A DNA stretch of 64,000 bases from Scedosporium boydii. Its lineage: Eukaryota > Ascomycota > Sordariomycetes > Microascales > Microascaceae. This document shows positions 10,312 through 22,400 of the stretch, one piece after another. Location: assembly GCA_002221725.1 (NCBI GenBank), contig NJFT01000008.1, forward strand, positions 1-64,000, given 5' to 3'. How positions within the stretch are numbered: the stretch's first letter is position 1; each line of letters begins with the position of its first letter. A program made the translations under genes and the position numbers. A model generated the notes under the pieces. The model was given only the letters and a program-made list of their open reading frames with translations. It ran no database searches and was not told the origin of the DNA.

Positions 10312-12493
10312 TTACTCGAGTCCAAGATCCTTCTCGACCATTCCTCTGCAAATAGGATGGTAAAAGTCCTTGTTCTTCTCAAAAGTCTTCAGCGCCAACT
10401 CTCTATCCACCTTATTCAGCCCCCTGAAAAGAGGCCTGACGAACTTCATCCGACCGACACGGCCGAGGAGATCCGAAACACCTTCGTAAGACGAAGTGTC
10501 CTTGGCTCCCATTGCGATGTGGTAATAGGCGGCCTTGAGCTCAACGTTCTGCGACGAGAGAAGGTCGTAGGCATCACCGAGGAGCTTGGCACGCTCGGAG
10601 CTGATGGGAGGGTCGAATTTTTGGATGGATTCGAGGAAGACGAGCTTCTGATTGGCAGAGAACGACTCGACGTCGCTCTTTGAAGGGGTGTAGGACTGCC
10701 TTGGGTTAGCATATGGGATGAAGAAAAAAGCACTTCTAGGTGCCGGCGACTGTGACTTACAGAATCCTTCCACTTCTCTGCGAGGGAGTAGCACTGATCG
10801 ACGTAAGACGTGTCGAAGTCCGGCTTAGGTGGCAACCCAGGGTTGTAGAAGCGACCCTCCCAGTCAATCTCGGCGATCTTCTTCTTGATTTCTTCGTCTC
10901 CTAGACTGTCAAAGAAGGAAATAAAGGTCTCCTTGAATTCAAAGGAGTCCAGAGACTTGCTCGAGAACTTTGTGAAGTAGTGGGGGATGAACTTGTCAAA
11001 GTTGTCCCGACCTACGAGCTTCTCGAGGTAGTAGAGGAAGTGGAAGCCCTTCTCATATGGAACAGTGCTGAAGGCGTCATCCGGATCCACACCCTTAAGC
11101 GTGGGGATGAGCTTGGTGTATTCGTGGTCGGCACCGAAATGTGTGATTGAGTCCTCTGTCGTCACTGTTAGAATGACGCTACCAGGCATGAGAGGTCGAG
11201 GTCAGGACATACCAAGAGCTTTCCATCCAATAATCGCAGAGAAGTCGCGCTCCGGCTCGCCATGAATAGCAGCACCGATCCTGCGCTCAAGATACACGGT
11301 CCACCCTTCATTCAGCCAGCTTTGATATCAATGAGATTAGCTGTTTGCCTCATCGCCTGGGCAGCATCAGGAGAGTAAGCCTTACAAATGCTCCCAGCTG
11401 CAGCTGGTGACGAGGTTTCCACTCCAGCTATGGGCCAACTCATGGGCAATCACGTCGATATTTTGCCTATCACCGCTGATGATGGTGGGTGTCGCAAATG
11501 TATAAACGGGGTTTTCCATGCCTGGTTCCGTCCTTTAGATCTCAAGTTCTATGATGAAGACTTCATTTCAAAATACTCACCACCGTAGGGGAAGCTAGGG
11601 GGAAGAACCAAGACGTTATACTCCCCCCACTTGTAGGGGAAGACGACCTTTTCGGCAACCTCCATAAACTTATCCATATCCTGTTCGAGCTCCCATTTTG
11701 CACCTTCGAGCTCCTCAGGACCCGTTGCAATCTTGCTTCGAGATCCAATCTTGGCCGTGGCAATATCTCCCGATGCGAGAGCAAAGAGATAGGAAGGGAT
11801 AGGGACCTTTTGCTCAAAGACGTAAGTAGTACCATTCTCGCCGATGGTCTCGGACTCAAGCACACCACTTGCGACTACCGGCAACGGGGAGGTAATGTTG
11901 AAGGTGTAGGTAGACTTGACGTCAGGCGTATCCTGGCATGGGAAAAGTGAACGCGCATGGATGGCTTGGCACTGAGAGAACATGTAAGGGTGCTTCTTGT
12001 TGGAAGTCTGCGCTGGGGTAAGCCATTGTAGCGCCGTGCACTCCTTAGTAGTCTGGAGCTCGATGCTCAGGTCAAGTTCGTCTCCCTCAGCGGCTCCCTC
12101 GGGCACCGAGATGTGCAAAGGAGAACCAAAGGCCTTGTGGCGCTCCTTGAGCTCCCATTGAGCAGGGGAACCGCCAACGGAGACAGACTTGACAGAGACG
12201 AAGCTCGAGTCAAGAATGATCTCCTTGCTCTCCTTCTGGGTCCGAGACAGAATACGGTAGTCAACCCATCCCTTCAGAGCATGGTCATCAAAGTCGATCG
12301 TCAGATTGGCAGTCGTGTGCTTGGTCAGCCAAGCGGCATAGTTGGAGAGGGTGTTTGGGTCCCGAACTGAAACTCCCATGATGGCAGTAGCTGTGTATGT
12401 CCGGTAAGAGTACGCAGAGGGGGGGCGAGTCTGTATCCTAGATGGAACACTAGCAAATAGTCTGCTGCTGAATGAACGCAGCGAGGTAAACAT
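10312..12493 (-). CDS. LAP2: Leukotriene A4 hydrolase / leucine aminopeptidase 2 (M1 zinc peptidase)
   Basis: Zinc aminopeptidase of family M1, with epoxide hydrolase activity in the family. Five exons (12493-11581, 11521-11386, 11319-11213, 11155-10761, 10695-10312) join to 644 residues; introns are 59, 66, 57 and 65 bp, and three show clear CTAAC-type branches. The substrate-binding motif GGMEN spans 304-308 and is split by intron 1. The zinc site is HELAH (331-335) plus Glu354 in WLNEGWT, the correct HEXXH-X18-E spacing. The catalytic Tyr lies in VPYEKG, and the C-terminal helical domain keeps [12 protein letters not shown]. The N-terminus ([19 protein letters not shown]...) is basic and Ser-rich, like a mitochondrial presequence, and a second in-frame Met at 12379 ([12 protein letters not shown]) aligns with the usual cytosolic start. 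Two products from two starts are therefore plausible. Confidence 0.95.
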
Positions 12494-12819
12494 TTACAAA
12501 GTAGCTGGCGGACAATCCAATTGCCGCCCGATGACTGCTGATGTGCTCATATGCATGAGATCGTGTGTTTGTCAACTGTCTTTGCAGCCACCTGCCTCAT
12601 TGGTCAAGCAACACAGGTGGGTTTCCAGAGCAGCTGGAAACACCTGTTGACAACTCTAAACAGACCACTGACATCACCAAGAATGAGACGAACTTTTGTT
12701 TAGCAGCATCTTTTAGCTTCTTCGTTTCTTCGTTTTGCTACTCTTGGCTTCCAGGCACGGGTAGTCGCGGGACAGATTTCTATTTCGTACGATAAAAAAG
12801 CCGAGCTTCCATCGAGGAT

Positions 12820-12835
12820 TACGAAGTACGAAGTA
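12820..12835 (+). repeat. Overlapping TACGAAGTA heptamer repeat
   Basis: Two copies of TACGAAGTA overlap by two bases, giving TACGAAG-TACGAAG-TA. This is one of the multi-copy sites of a motif that recurs between genes across the window. Confidence 0.85.
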
Positions 12836-13375
12836 GAGGACAGGAGAAAATTGACCCCGCTCACCAACTGTTGTACTTCGCATATTTGCACCCAGAAGGA
12901 CGCTTACCCAAGATCATGACAGGACGCCTATCCAGATCCAGTTTAGGGGCACGGAGTTCTTCCGCTACCCTTAACTTACATACGAAGTAGATGTGTGTGG
13001 ATCCTGAAACAAAGAGGAAGAAACATGAGCTTTGAGCAACCAAACAGGTCTGGCCGGGCCAGGCACTTGGACTTGGGACGAAACAACTTAGCCCTCCTTC
13101 CCCTGTGAGATGTCTTTCAGGCACCGAGTCTAGACTCCGGGATGCATTTCTGCTTTAAATTGCCAATTAGCGTCAGGGTTGTGGTAGGTTCAGGGAGATG
13201 GACGTTCGCGAAGCATTTTCCGAGATTCAAAGGGTTACTTTATAAAGCCGAATGCTTTCGAGAAAGACCCAAATGGGGAAAAATAGAATTCTGTTTCAAC
13301 CCTGCATGAGTCAAAAGTATGTGGAGCGGAGTGCCGGTATCAATCTGAAGTAGCTTGAGATGTCGGTGAAAGCGG

Positions 13376-13413
13376 TTCGCCAACAGAGCTTCGCAAACAG
13401 AGCTTCGCAAACA
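13376..13413 (+). repeat. 14-bp tandem repeat, about 2.7 copies
   Basis: The unit TTCGCMAACAGAGC is repeated twice and followed by a partial third copy (TTCGCAAACAAGG). It lies in non-coding DNA. Confidence 0.85.
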
Positions 13414-15170
13414 AGGACATCCCCGCCACCAACCGTCTGCCAGAGGAGTACTCATCCCCTCCTCGAACAGACTCCGTCTCGAAATAGCAGGCGTTTTGCG
13501 TTCAACCTACATAGTGTTGCGGCAACCCTTCTCTCTGGCACTTCACCACAGCGTCGCATCGAAAGGATCAAATGATAAGTCCGATGCCGAAACCACGTCG
13601 AGGAACTAGCAGATCCCCTTGAAACGGTTCCAACAGAATGTTCCAAATGTTCCATGTCACGACATCCGAAGTAGTCTAACCCACCGGCCTCAGTGTCTTG
13701 AACAACGACAGCACCCTCTTCTGTATCTGGTGGGTATGACAACCACTTCAGCCTTTTTTCTTTTTCTTTTCTCAAGGAGGGTCAATCCCACAGAGCTCGA
13801 ACAGCAAGGATGGTGTAAGTAGCCAATAGTAGGGATCGGAGTCCCTGCGCCTGCGCCGAGAACATCGCGATGCATAACAGTCATCCTCAGACAAGACATG
13901 ATGGGTGGCCAATTTCAGACCCTCCTTTAGTTATCATTAAGCTCTGGCATATTGATTAAAATGGCCGGGACTAAAATGGAGGCCCCAATGTTGCGGCGTC
14001 TTACTATCTTGAGCTTGAAACATTTCAAGTTGGGTGGGAGAGCGGGGGAGCAGCAGTGGCAGTTGAGATTTTGCAGATGCACCGGGGAGCCGTCCGCAAG
14101 ATATTGCTTCATCTATGCTCACCACCAGTGCCCTTTCAGGACCAACTGCAGCAGCCAGAAAGATGGAATATATGTTAAGATTGAACGTATACAAATAGCT
14201 CCAACGAATCCGTGATCTTTCAGAGAGGATCCCTCATCGCAGAACAGCTGCTTCTCAAGCGGGATCGGCAAGAATGCGGGGTAGACATCCACAATCCTGC
14301 CGGATCCCTGGACTCAGACCGTCGAACTTGACGGCAATTTTAAGGAGCTTCTGACCTACGACGTACGCTCCGGCAGAAAGTGTTGGGAAGTCATTTGGAG
14401 AAACGGCCTTGAAGGAGATGGGATCGTAATCGTACTACTGTATTCCGAATCCTCGCATCACACCTGTCGCAGAGGATGTTCGGAGTAGTCACTGAAGAGA
14501 ATCACCGTCAATCAGCTGGTCCTAGTAATATTTTACTCCGATTCTATGAGCAGCTGTGTGATGGATGTTCTCTCCGACCGGGGCTTACTTTGCCGTTGCA
14601 CCGATGGTTTGTCCGATCGGGTCTCCGGGTCCCCAGGCCTCCAGGCCTCCAGTTGATCCAGCTTGTCTCTCATTCAACTCCACTGTTTTGCTTGAAGATA
14701 CTTTCCGTCCACTTTTCACCCCGTAATTGTCCTCGAGCTTTCACATTTCACGGTGTCCAACTGCTCTGGAAACCCCGTACCCTCACTCTTTTGGCAAAAT
14801 GAAATGTGTAAGTCGCCAAAGCAACATGTCAGATCATCTTCTCAGCTAACAAGCATGGGTTAGGCAGTGCCAATGGGACTGCTGCTATCTACCTAGCAAT
14901 GTATCGCTTGCTATCTTTGTTGGGGCTACCAGCAATAGCCTCATCCGCCGCTTCCCTTCCCGCTCTAATGGCCTCAGCTCTGAGTTGGCGGTTAGGACAA
15001 TTTCCCCTCGAGTATCCCGAACAGGAAGCGGGCTTGTTAGCGGCGGGACCTTGAAAAGATTTTTACTTCGCCAGAGGGGATCAGTGGGTTTTGAAGTAGA
15101 GCTTACATCGTTGCGTAACTAGAACGGGCCTGAACCGGCGAGACTCGGCCATGCACAGTGAAGGACTGAC

Positions 15171-16399
15171 AATCTGGGAAGTTTCCATGGAGCCTTGGTG
15201 AGTTTATATCCTTACTTAGGAACATAAAATGTCTGGTTATCTCCATTGTCTCTAATAAGGCCGCTTAACTTCCATCGGGATCCACTGCGGTCTACTCTTC
15301 AGTGGGTGGCCCAATACACAGGTAGTCAACAGGGCCCCTCTCTGTGGTGGCGACTGATGGTATCTGTGCGATTCACCGCCAGCGAGTGGCACTCTCGATC
15401 ATACAGACTGTCGAAACCATTCCTGCACTTGCAAACTTCGGAGGCATGAATGCCCGGCCATGCCTCGCCTTTGTTGCAACTAACAACGGTGTTTTCTATC
15501 TTGTCAGTCACTCTCATTGATACTGTAGCTACTTGTCGCTGCAGATTCAATACTGGGAGTACTGAGCTGAGTTTGGCTATGGCCATCAGTTTTAGTGAGG
15601 TTCTGGCGATGCTTTGACAGAACTGGATGAACTTGAATCCAACTTTAATGCTGTGTCAAGAGGGAAGACATTTTCAGTGGAGACCGGGGACTGGGGACAA
15701 TGGGCGTCATAGTAGATATGTCCTTATGGAGCAGTTAGAAGCAGGCAGTATGGATTTTGCAAACACGGCTGCTTCACATAGTACATCTTTTCTTCTTCTC
15801 ATAGACGAAGGGGGCATCAGCGCAGATGTGTTGGTATAGCTAAAGCGGTCCACACCGGCCTTCCACCATAGGTCAAGTTCACCAAGATCAATTGATATCC
15901 CTTGCTTCTTCCGGGAGCGCCACGCTTCAAGGCCTACCCTCTGGGTGGCATTCCGGACGAGCAGATTCTCTGTGTGCCGCAGCGGTTTGGGCTATAGGCC
16001 TACGAAATTTTCAGAAGTGTATAAGTTCGGTGAAATTCGGTGAGGGGTCTACTCTGTAGGAACCCTGGATGTATCTGGGAATGTGCAAGGGGCAATAAGG
16101 TTCCTCAACGGATGTCATTAGACTGCTCTGAAAACAAGACGTCCATATAAGCCACGCTTGAATAGACATATTCAAATTTAGGTGGAGCTGGTGCTCGCCA
16201 CGGCAGTTATCAGAAACTATAGCTACGAAGTTGGAAGTGGTCCACAACGAGACGCCTACGTTGAGATTGTAGTCGAAGAGGAGGAGAAGCCAGCCTGGAA
16301 GGGAAGGCTTGCATATCTTCCAATCTATGCCATTAACGAAACTCCACCCCCGAGAGTCGAAGCAGACTTAACCTTACAATGTATGCAAACACTTAAAGA
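15171..16399 (+). other. Scattered coding-like segments, possible gene remnant
   Basis: I recognise no gene. Several adjacent stretches read as plausible protein but are interrupted. At about 15314-15510 a + frame translates with pieces such as VVATDGICAIHRQRVAL and ARPCLAFVATNNGVFYLV, bounded by GTCAGT...CTGCAG, after which the frame stops at once. At 15860-16045 another frame includes GLPSGWHSGRADSLCAAAVW. At 16182-16375 a third includes RDAYVEIVVEEEEKPAWKG. They could be exons of an unrecognised gene, a decayed gene, or chance. I could not chain them with splice sites into one frame. Confidence 0.2.
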
Positions 16400-16480
16400 A
16401 AGAAAAAAAAAAAAAAAAGAAAAAAAAAAAGAAAAAAAAAAAAAAAAAAAAAAAAAAACTCCGAATCTTTTTTTTTTTTT
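16400..16480 (+). repeat. A-rich tract followed by T13 run
   Basis: About 58 bases are almost pure A with a few G interruptions (16400-16458), followed by CTCCGAATC and 13 T (16468-16480). The A and T runs can pair as a hairpin. It is likely a simple-sequence expansion, though a retroposed poly(A) tail is possible. Confidence 0.8.
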
Positions 16481-19400
16481 CACTAAATTGGTCCTGCTCG
16501 TTTCGCTAAACACCTAGCGTACGGCAGAGGAGGCAATGGAGATCTCCCGTTATCGTCTGAAAGGCACGGCATCACCGAAGTGCTCAATCGAAGTGCTCAA
16601 GGGTCAATTAAAGCAGGGGAAGCGGGGTGTGTTGCTATCGAGACTGAAAACTTGAGAAGTCAATCATAAAGCTAAAGACAAGAAGACGAGAAGACGAGAC
16701 GACACGAATTGATGGAATTGATGCTATATCCAAGCGGCAGGAACACAATCGGTTACCCCACAGCAATAAATCTCGGACACTTTCCCTCTCGTCTATCCTT
16801 CTTTTAAGAAGACGCCCCCAATTAATTAATAGAAAAGAAGCCAGGGCCGCCGAATCGAGTCAAAGTGCTTGCAGGAGGGGGGGACCAGGAAAAGGGAAGA
16901 GAGGGAAAAGAAATTAGATCGTTCCCGCCTTTTACTATAAACCATCCCGTCTCTCCCAAGCCGGCACGGAAGGGAAAGGAAGAGAAGGAAGGGAAGAGCA
17001 CAGGTCATCAATTGATGTCTGTAACGTGATGGATAAGGGAAGGAACTGGCTCTCCGGGAGAGGCGCCAAAGCTTCAATGCATCTATTCTCAAGGAGGAGC
17101 GGAGAGAGAGGCGGAATTGCTTGTGAGGTGAAGTGAGGGCATGATCCAAAAAAGAAACAGATGAGCCGCATTTTCCTAAAACCTCAGGATTCTGGGGTGC
17201 AGTTGATTATTGCATCCTGACAAACCGAAAATGAGCGGCATTGACGTCCTGGTCATGGGAGGGCTGCCGTCTTGCGTGCATATTCTAGGGATCATGACGA
17301 GGAGGAGTGGGAGCAACATAGAGAAGTAAGAACATCAACTTACGCACGCACGCACATTCTCTCCTGTCTCTATCACTTGCGGACAGAAAAAGACACAAGA
17401 CAAGACGGTCAGATTAACTACTGCAATGCAATGCGCAAGGCTCCGAGCTCAAACGTGTTCCCGTGCCGTCCGTCTCTTGGACCCGCTCGTGTCGACCGCT
17501 GAATTGAGAAGGGCTCACCCCAACCCGTTTGGACCTTGGATGAGTAGGCTAAGTCCTTTCTTGCCTCTAAGTTGAGGGGTGAAACATCGTTTCAACCCCG
17601 CATTTTTCATGTCCTCGCTTGTCTTGATGTTCGGCCAGCGAGTGAGAGGACGTCCTAAAGCGGGATGGAGGAGATCTTCTCGAAAGCGGCGGTGTCGAGG
17701 ACACGGAACATCTATCAATTGGCGGCAAAAGGGAAATTTTCAACAAAATTTTCTCTCTCCCTCTCTCTCTCTCTCTTCTTTCCCATACTCTCTTGACATT
17801 GCAGAGAGTATAGAGGCGCAAGAGTAAGGGCTGCCTCATATACTATGTGACGGCGGCTCCTACGCTCTTCTTGCCGAAATATTGGACGCCAAAGAGGGGT
17901 TTGATGCTCCATTGATATTCCATCCGGCCGAGAAAAGGATCCCATCCCCTAGTACAAGGTAATAACAAAAGTCCAGTATGTGGTTTCTACTTCGTAAAGT
18001 GTTGCATCTATTCTTAGAGGCACCAGATTCTCATACTGCGTCTGCTTCGATTGTTGCTTCTCGAGCGTCTTCGAGTCTCGGATCCCCGCCCTTCGCGGCA
18101 TAAGTCTCTCCAATGAAGGCTCTAAAGGGGAAGGGAAAAAAAAAAAGTCTGGAAGGATTCTCTTCCCTTCTTTTGCCTCTTACAACATCAAGCATCAGGA
18201 TAAAAAACCCCTCTTTTCCCCCGCCACGGCGAACCGAGAAATTCGTCCTGTCGATGTGTGTGAGCACGAGCCTTTTGCTTCGTCGGCCGTGACACAGACG
18301 TTGGCCCTTGTCTGCTTCTCCGCCGAGGACCAGAAAACCCAGGAGCAAAGAGGGACTAGTGTGTCTGAAAAGGGAAGTATATGGACTGGAAGGATGCACA
18401 CCATCATTAAGATACTTCGTCAGGGTAAGCAGGTGTCAGTGTGATGGAGAACTTGTAGCAATGAGTAAATGAGGTGATGGCACTGCGCAACCTTCCTGGC
18501 AGTCTTGGCTAGACATTTGGGCTACACCGCTTGCCGACCTGGGTGCATGGACGTTGCTAATTGATGGTCGACTTCGTCATTGCATGCAGAAGCTTGAGAA
18601 TTCATGATACCCTTTGACGTGCGAAGTAGTATCAAGTTGGACGAAGTAGGCAAGCGAAGGGAAGTCGAGAAGGACGGCTCCATAGTGATAGAGAAGTTCG
18701 GAGGACGAATCCGGAGCCGGTGCGGCAGCCTCTATTCGATAGCGGCTCCAACACATGTTCTAGGCCTTGACATCTATGTCTTAACGCTTTATTCGGTCTC
18801 GAAACGAATATTATTACTCAATAGCTCAATCTATGCTTGAGGGGTAAGGTGGTCTGGTTGGTCCTGGGGTCTTTGCCCTGACGTCGCACTCAGGAACCAT
18901 TTATAGGGGATCGACGATATGATCTGCCTTATCGATTAGTTCCTTGGTTTGTCTCGGTGTTTATCAAGTATCAAACAAGTCTGTACACTAGTTATTAGGT
19001 ATCGCCAGCATCGTTGGCAAACGAGGATGGGGAAGAAGTAATGCGGCTCACCCCTTGCAAGGTCTCGAAGCCAAGCTTTCCTAGTCGGCGGCACTTGGCC
19101 ATGAGCCATGAGCTAAATTGAAACTCATAGTTGATTCATCCTAACCCCCCATGTCTGTCTTCCATGCTCTAGGACCTTCATGCCCTCCAAATAGCTGCCA
19201 TCACATTGTTTCATCGCCTGGGGAGCTAATCTAACAAGCACATTCGAGTCCGGCAGCCGCATGCAGCATTCGGACCTTTTTTCTTCATCCAATCTGGCGT
19301 TTCCCCCTTGGACCCAGAATCCAGGCTTCCGTAATCGGTGCCTGGGTTCAGATCGCGGAGTTTAGATTGTGAGGATCGGGGACGAAGTTGATTGATCCAT

Positions 19401-22400
19401 CAATGTGACAGTTGCCGGATGTCAAAATCTCCCCCAAAGTCCCAAATAAGAGAAAGACTTCAATGTTGCTTTTCCCCCCCTCCTCACCGTTGGTTGACGT
19501 ATCCCCTCGCATCCGACTTGCCGATCCATCCATTGACGAGGTTTCATTGGTGAGGCTCTCGAGCCGCAATCGATCAATCGTCCCTCAACTTGGACTCGGT
19601 TGAAGTGAGTTGCACTTCGACTTTGTAAGTGGGGGCGAGAGCTTCGACTGTACCATGGAACGCGATGTCGTAGATCAGAGCTACAGCGCACGAGGTGATA
19701 TCTTTGGACAACCATCGCCATAGCAAGAACCGGATTCCGAGGTTCCCATGTTTTCCTTGCAATGTTTTTACGAATACTTCGTAGTTTGCAGAAAATTCAT
19801 CCCTACTTTTCTTATGTCACACCGCAGTCAGCCATACTTTGATTGCGACTGTGATGGTGATCGAGATGCAGTCAAAAGGAAAAAAAAGCCAAGTGCAACA
19901 ACAATAATTTCCCTCAGCGAGTTGCGCTCAGGATCGCGATAGCCACAGCCACCGCTCTCGAATGCCATTCGTCTCGCTTACCTAGAAAATGCACAAGCGA
20001 GAGCGACTAAGGCAAAATGTCAAACTGAGAGCCTCGAAAACTTGGTCGTCTCATCCGAACTTGATGCAGGTTGCTCCTAGCCATCTGCGACAACCCCGCT
20101 CTCTCGCATCTGCACTGCCGTACTTGTAGGTTTTGCTCACTGTTGCACTCGTCTCACAGAGTCACAGATAGCCTCCACTCTGGACGAAGAGAGCGAGAGA
20201 GCACCCAATAACGAAATGTAAATCGTACTTGCTGTGCCTACACTCGGCAAGGGGTACGGGTACGAAGTGGTTTGTCCCAGTTCGCCCAGTCGGACCAGCA
20301 GCAGCAGCAGCATGCACCGTCGCTCTCCCGCCGAACCTCGCAGACGCGAATATTGCAATAAAGTCCATGTATTAAGGGGTGCTGGAGGGAGTTGAGAAAA
20401 AGGGCAAAAGGAGGGTTCTAATCAATAAAGGGTGTAAGATCTGGAGGTTGGATCAATCTATCAGCCTTCGACACATTTAGCCCCTGACGCTGAGGCCAGA
20501 TACCCCCTTTGCCCCCTATTGATGGCACCTTGAATCCGGGTTGGGCTTTGGGGGGGAAACACCATATTAATGCGATTGCCATTCAAATGAAACCGTACTC
20601 AAGGTAAAACCCTGCCGTCCTCTAGCGACCACCGATGATCGCGGGAGATTTACACGTCCCGCCTCGCTAAGCGGCAGAAAGAAAGGGGAAGTAATGAAAA
20701 GGGAGAGGAGTGAGAAGAAAAAGAAGAGAAGAAACAAGTCTTTCTCAACTTCGATGCAAAAGCAAGAAGGCATTTGTACAATGTTTCTATTTTACCAACC
20801 GGGGAGAATACCGGTTTCTGGATGGGGCTTTCTGGACATCTTTGACCAGATCAATCGGTGAAAAGAACTCCCGTGTAAGTCAAGACTCGACGTCAGTGTA
20901 TTAAATGAGAGTCGAATCGGGGAAATAACAATTGAGCAATAACAAAGTTTGAACCAAGAAGAAATAGAATCCCTTCCAGTATCCGTTGCCAATCATCAAA
21001 ACTTACTTACCTCATTCTTTACCATCGACAAGCAAGTAGGATAAGTATCCTATCGCCAGCATGTGTTCACAATCGAGCAGACTCTGTGTTTGACTTACAT
21101 CTGAGTGAAAACGCCAGCCCTGACCATTGACCCTCTCGTCCCCCCACCATGATTAAGGTTAAAACACTCAACGTATTCGTACAAGCAGATGGCTCCCGTC
21201 GAGACCTGGTCTTTCAGTTAGCTGGTAGCGAGGTGGGTGGCGCTCGGTGCTCGCGACCTGGCCCCTGCAGAGTCCGGGCCTCTGAATGGCTGGTCTCTCC
21301 AGGGGGCTGAGCCTTCCAGTCGGGGGACGAATTGCTTCTCCGAACCCCCTGGATATCGTTGGGTGGGATCGGGATCCAGAAAGTGACTGGTGACGAAAAC
21401 GTGACGAAAACGTGCCCCCTTTCGCGTTGGTGACTGGGCTGGGACACTAAAAAAAAAAAGGGAGGAAAAAAATCAAGGTGCGTTCCTATTCTCCAAGTTT
21501 GTTGGGTGGGAGGGGAAAAGGAGGGTTATAACGACGTTGATATTCGTAGCATTGGTGCTCCCAACTTGCATTTGATGGTGCTGCAATAGAACCGTGATGA
21601 CAGTCTTGGCCTTTTGTCCCAAGGAATGTCACACCGGACTTGATGGGAGTGCGTCTCCGATAATACTTTAGGAGCAAACCTGGACTTCGAGAGGCTTCAT
21701 GAACTCTCCGACGATTTACTCGGAGTTGGCAAAGGACGGGTCTCCAGAGACGGCGGACGTGAAAGGTGCGACGGCAGAAAGCCGAACCTCCCATTCATCT
21801 CAGCGATATTAATATCCAAATCCGCAAAAAGCTCGAGCCTCGGAAAGTGTCCTGAACCAAACAATCATCGTATGCATGCGCACCGTCGGAGTTTGGGTCC
21901 CAGCCCCGGCTTGACATGTTGATGCATCTTCGAGTCGTTCATCCCAACTGTTACCAAGGGATGTAAGAAAGAACAAGTCTAGAGCCGGAGAATTGTTTGT
22001 CGTCAGGTCAGCCACTCGGCTCCTTAATTCAATTGGCTTCACACCTTCGGAAACTCATTAGGAATGTGCCGGCTGAACGTAAATTTCTTGGCTCCTCTTG
22101 ATTCTGATGGATCATGCATCCGGCTTTTCAGGAACAGGTTTAGCTTTCTCGTAGATCCAGCCGTCTGCATTCGTTGCTGGAGGGAACGAGTTGACTGCTC
22201 GCATTTTGTATTCTTTTTACTGTTTACCTTCCTTCCCCCTGTTTCTGCACTCCTGGTCCACTTCAGCAGCTAGGAGATTAATCGTGCAAGTGAGAAGGAG
22301 TATGCGAGAGACGAAGTAAAGCACACCTCACATTGCACGGCATCGATCGCCGATCCAAGGTACGGCTGTTATTGCCCATCGTCATTTCACATTGATCGTT

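Larger units (their letters stand above)
12494..15170. other. Gene-free region, first part
   Basis: It begins with the promoter of the aminopeptidase gene. TACGAAGTA motifs lie at 12820-12835 (two overlapping) and 12981-12989, and a 14-bp tandem repeat at 13376-13413. Several short open frames exist, none with recognisable protein features or coherent splice sites. Confidence 0.5.
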
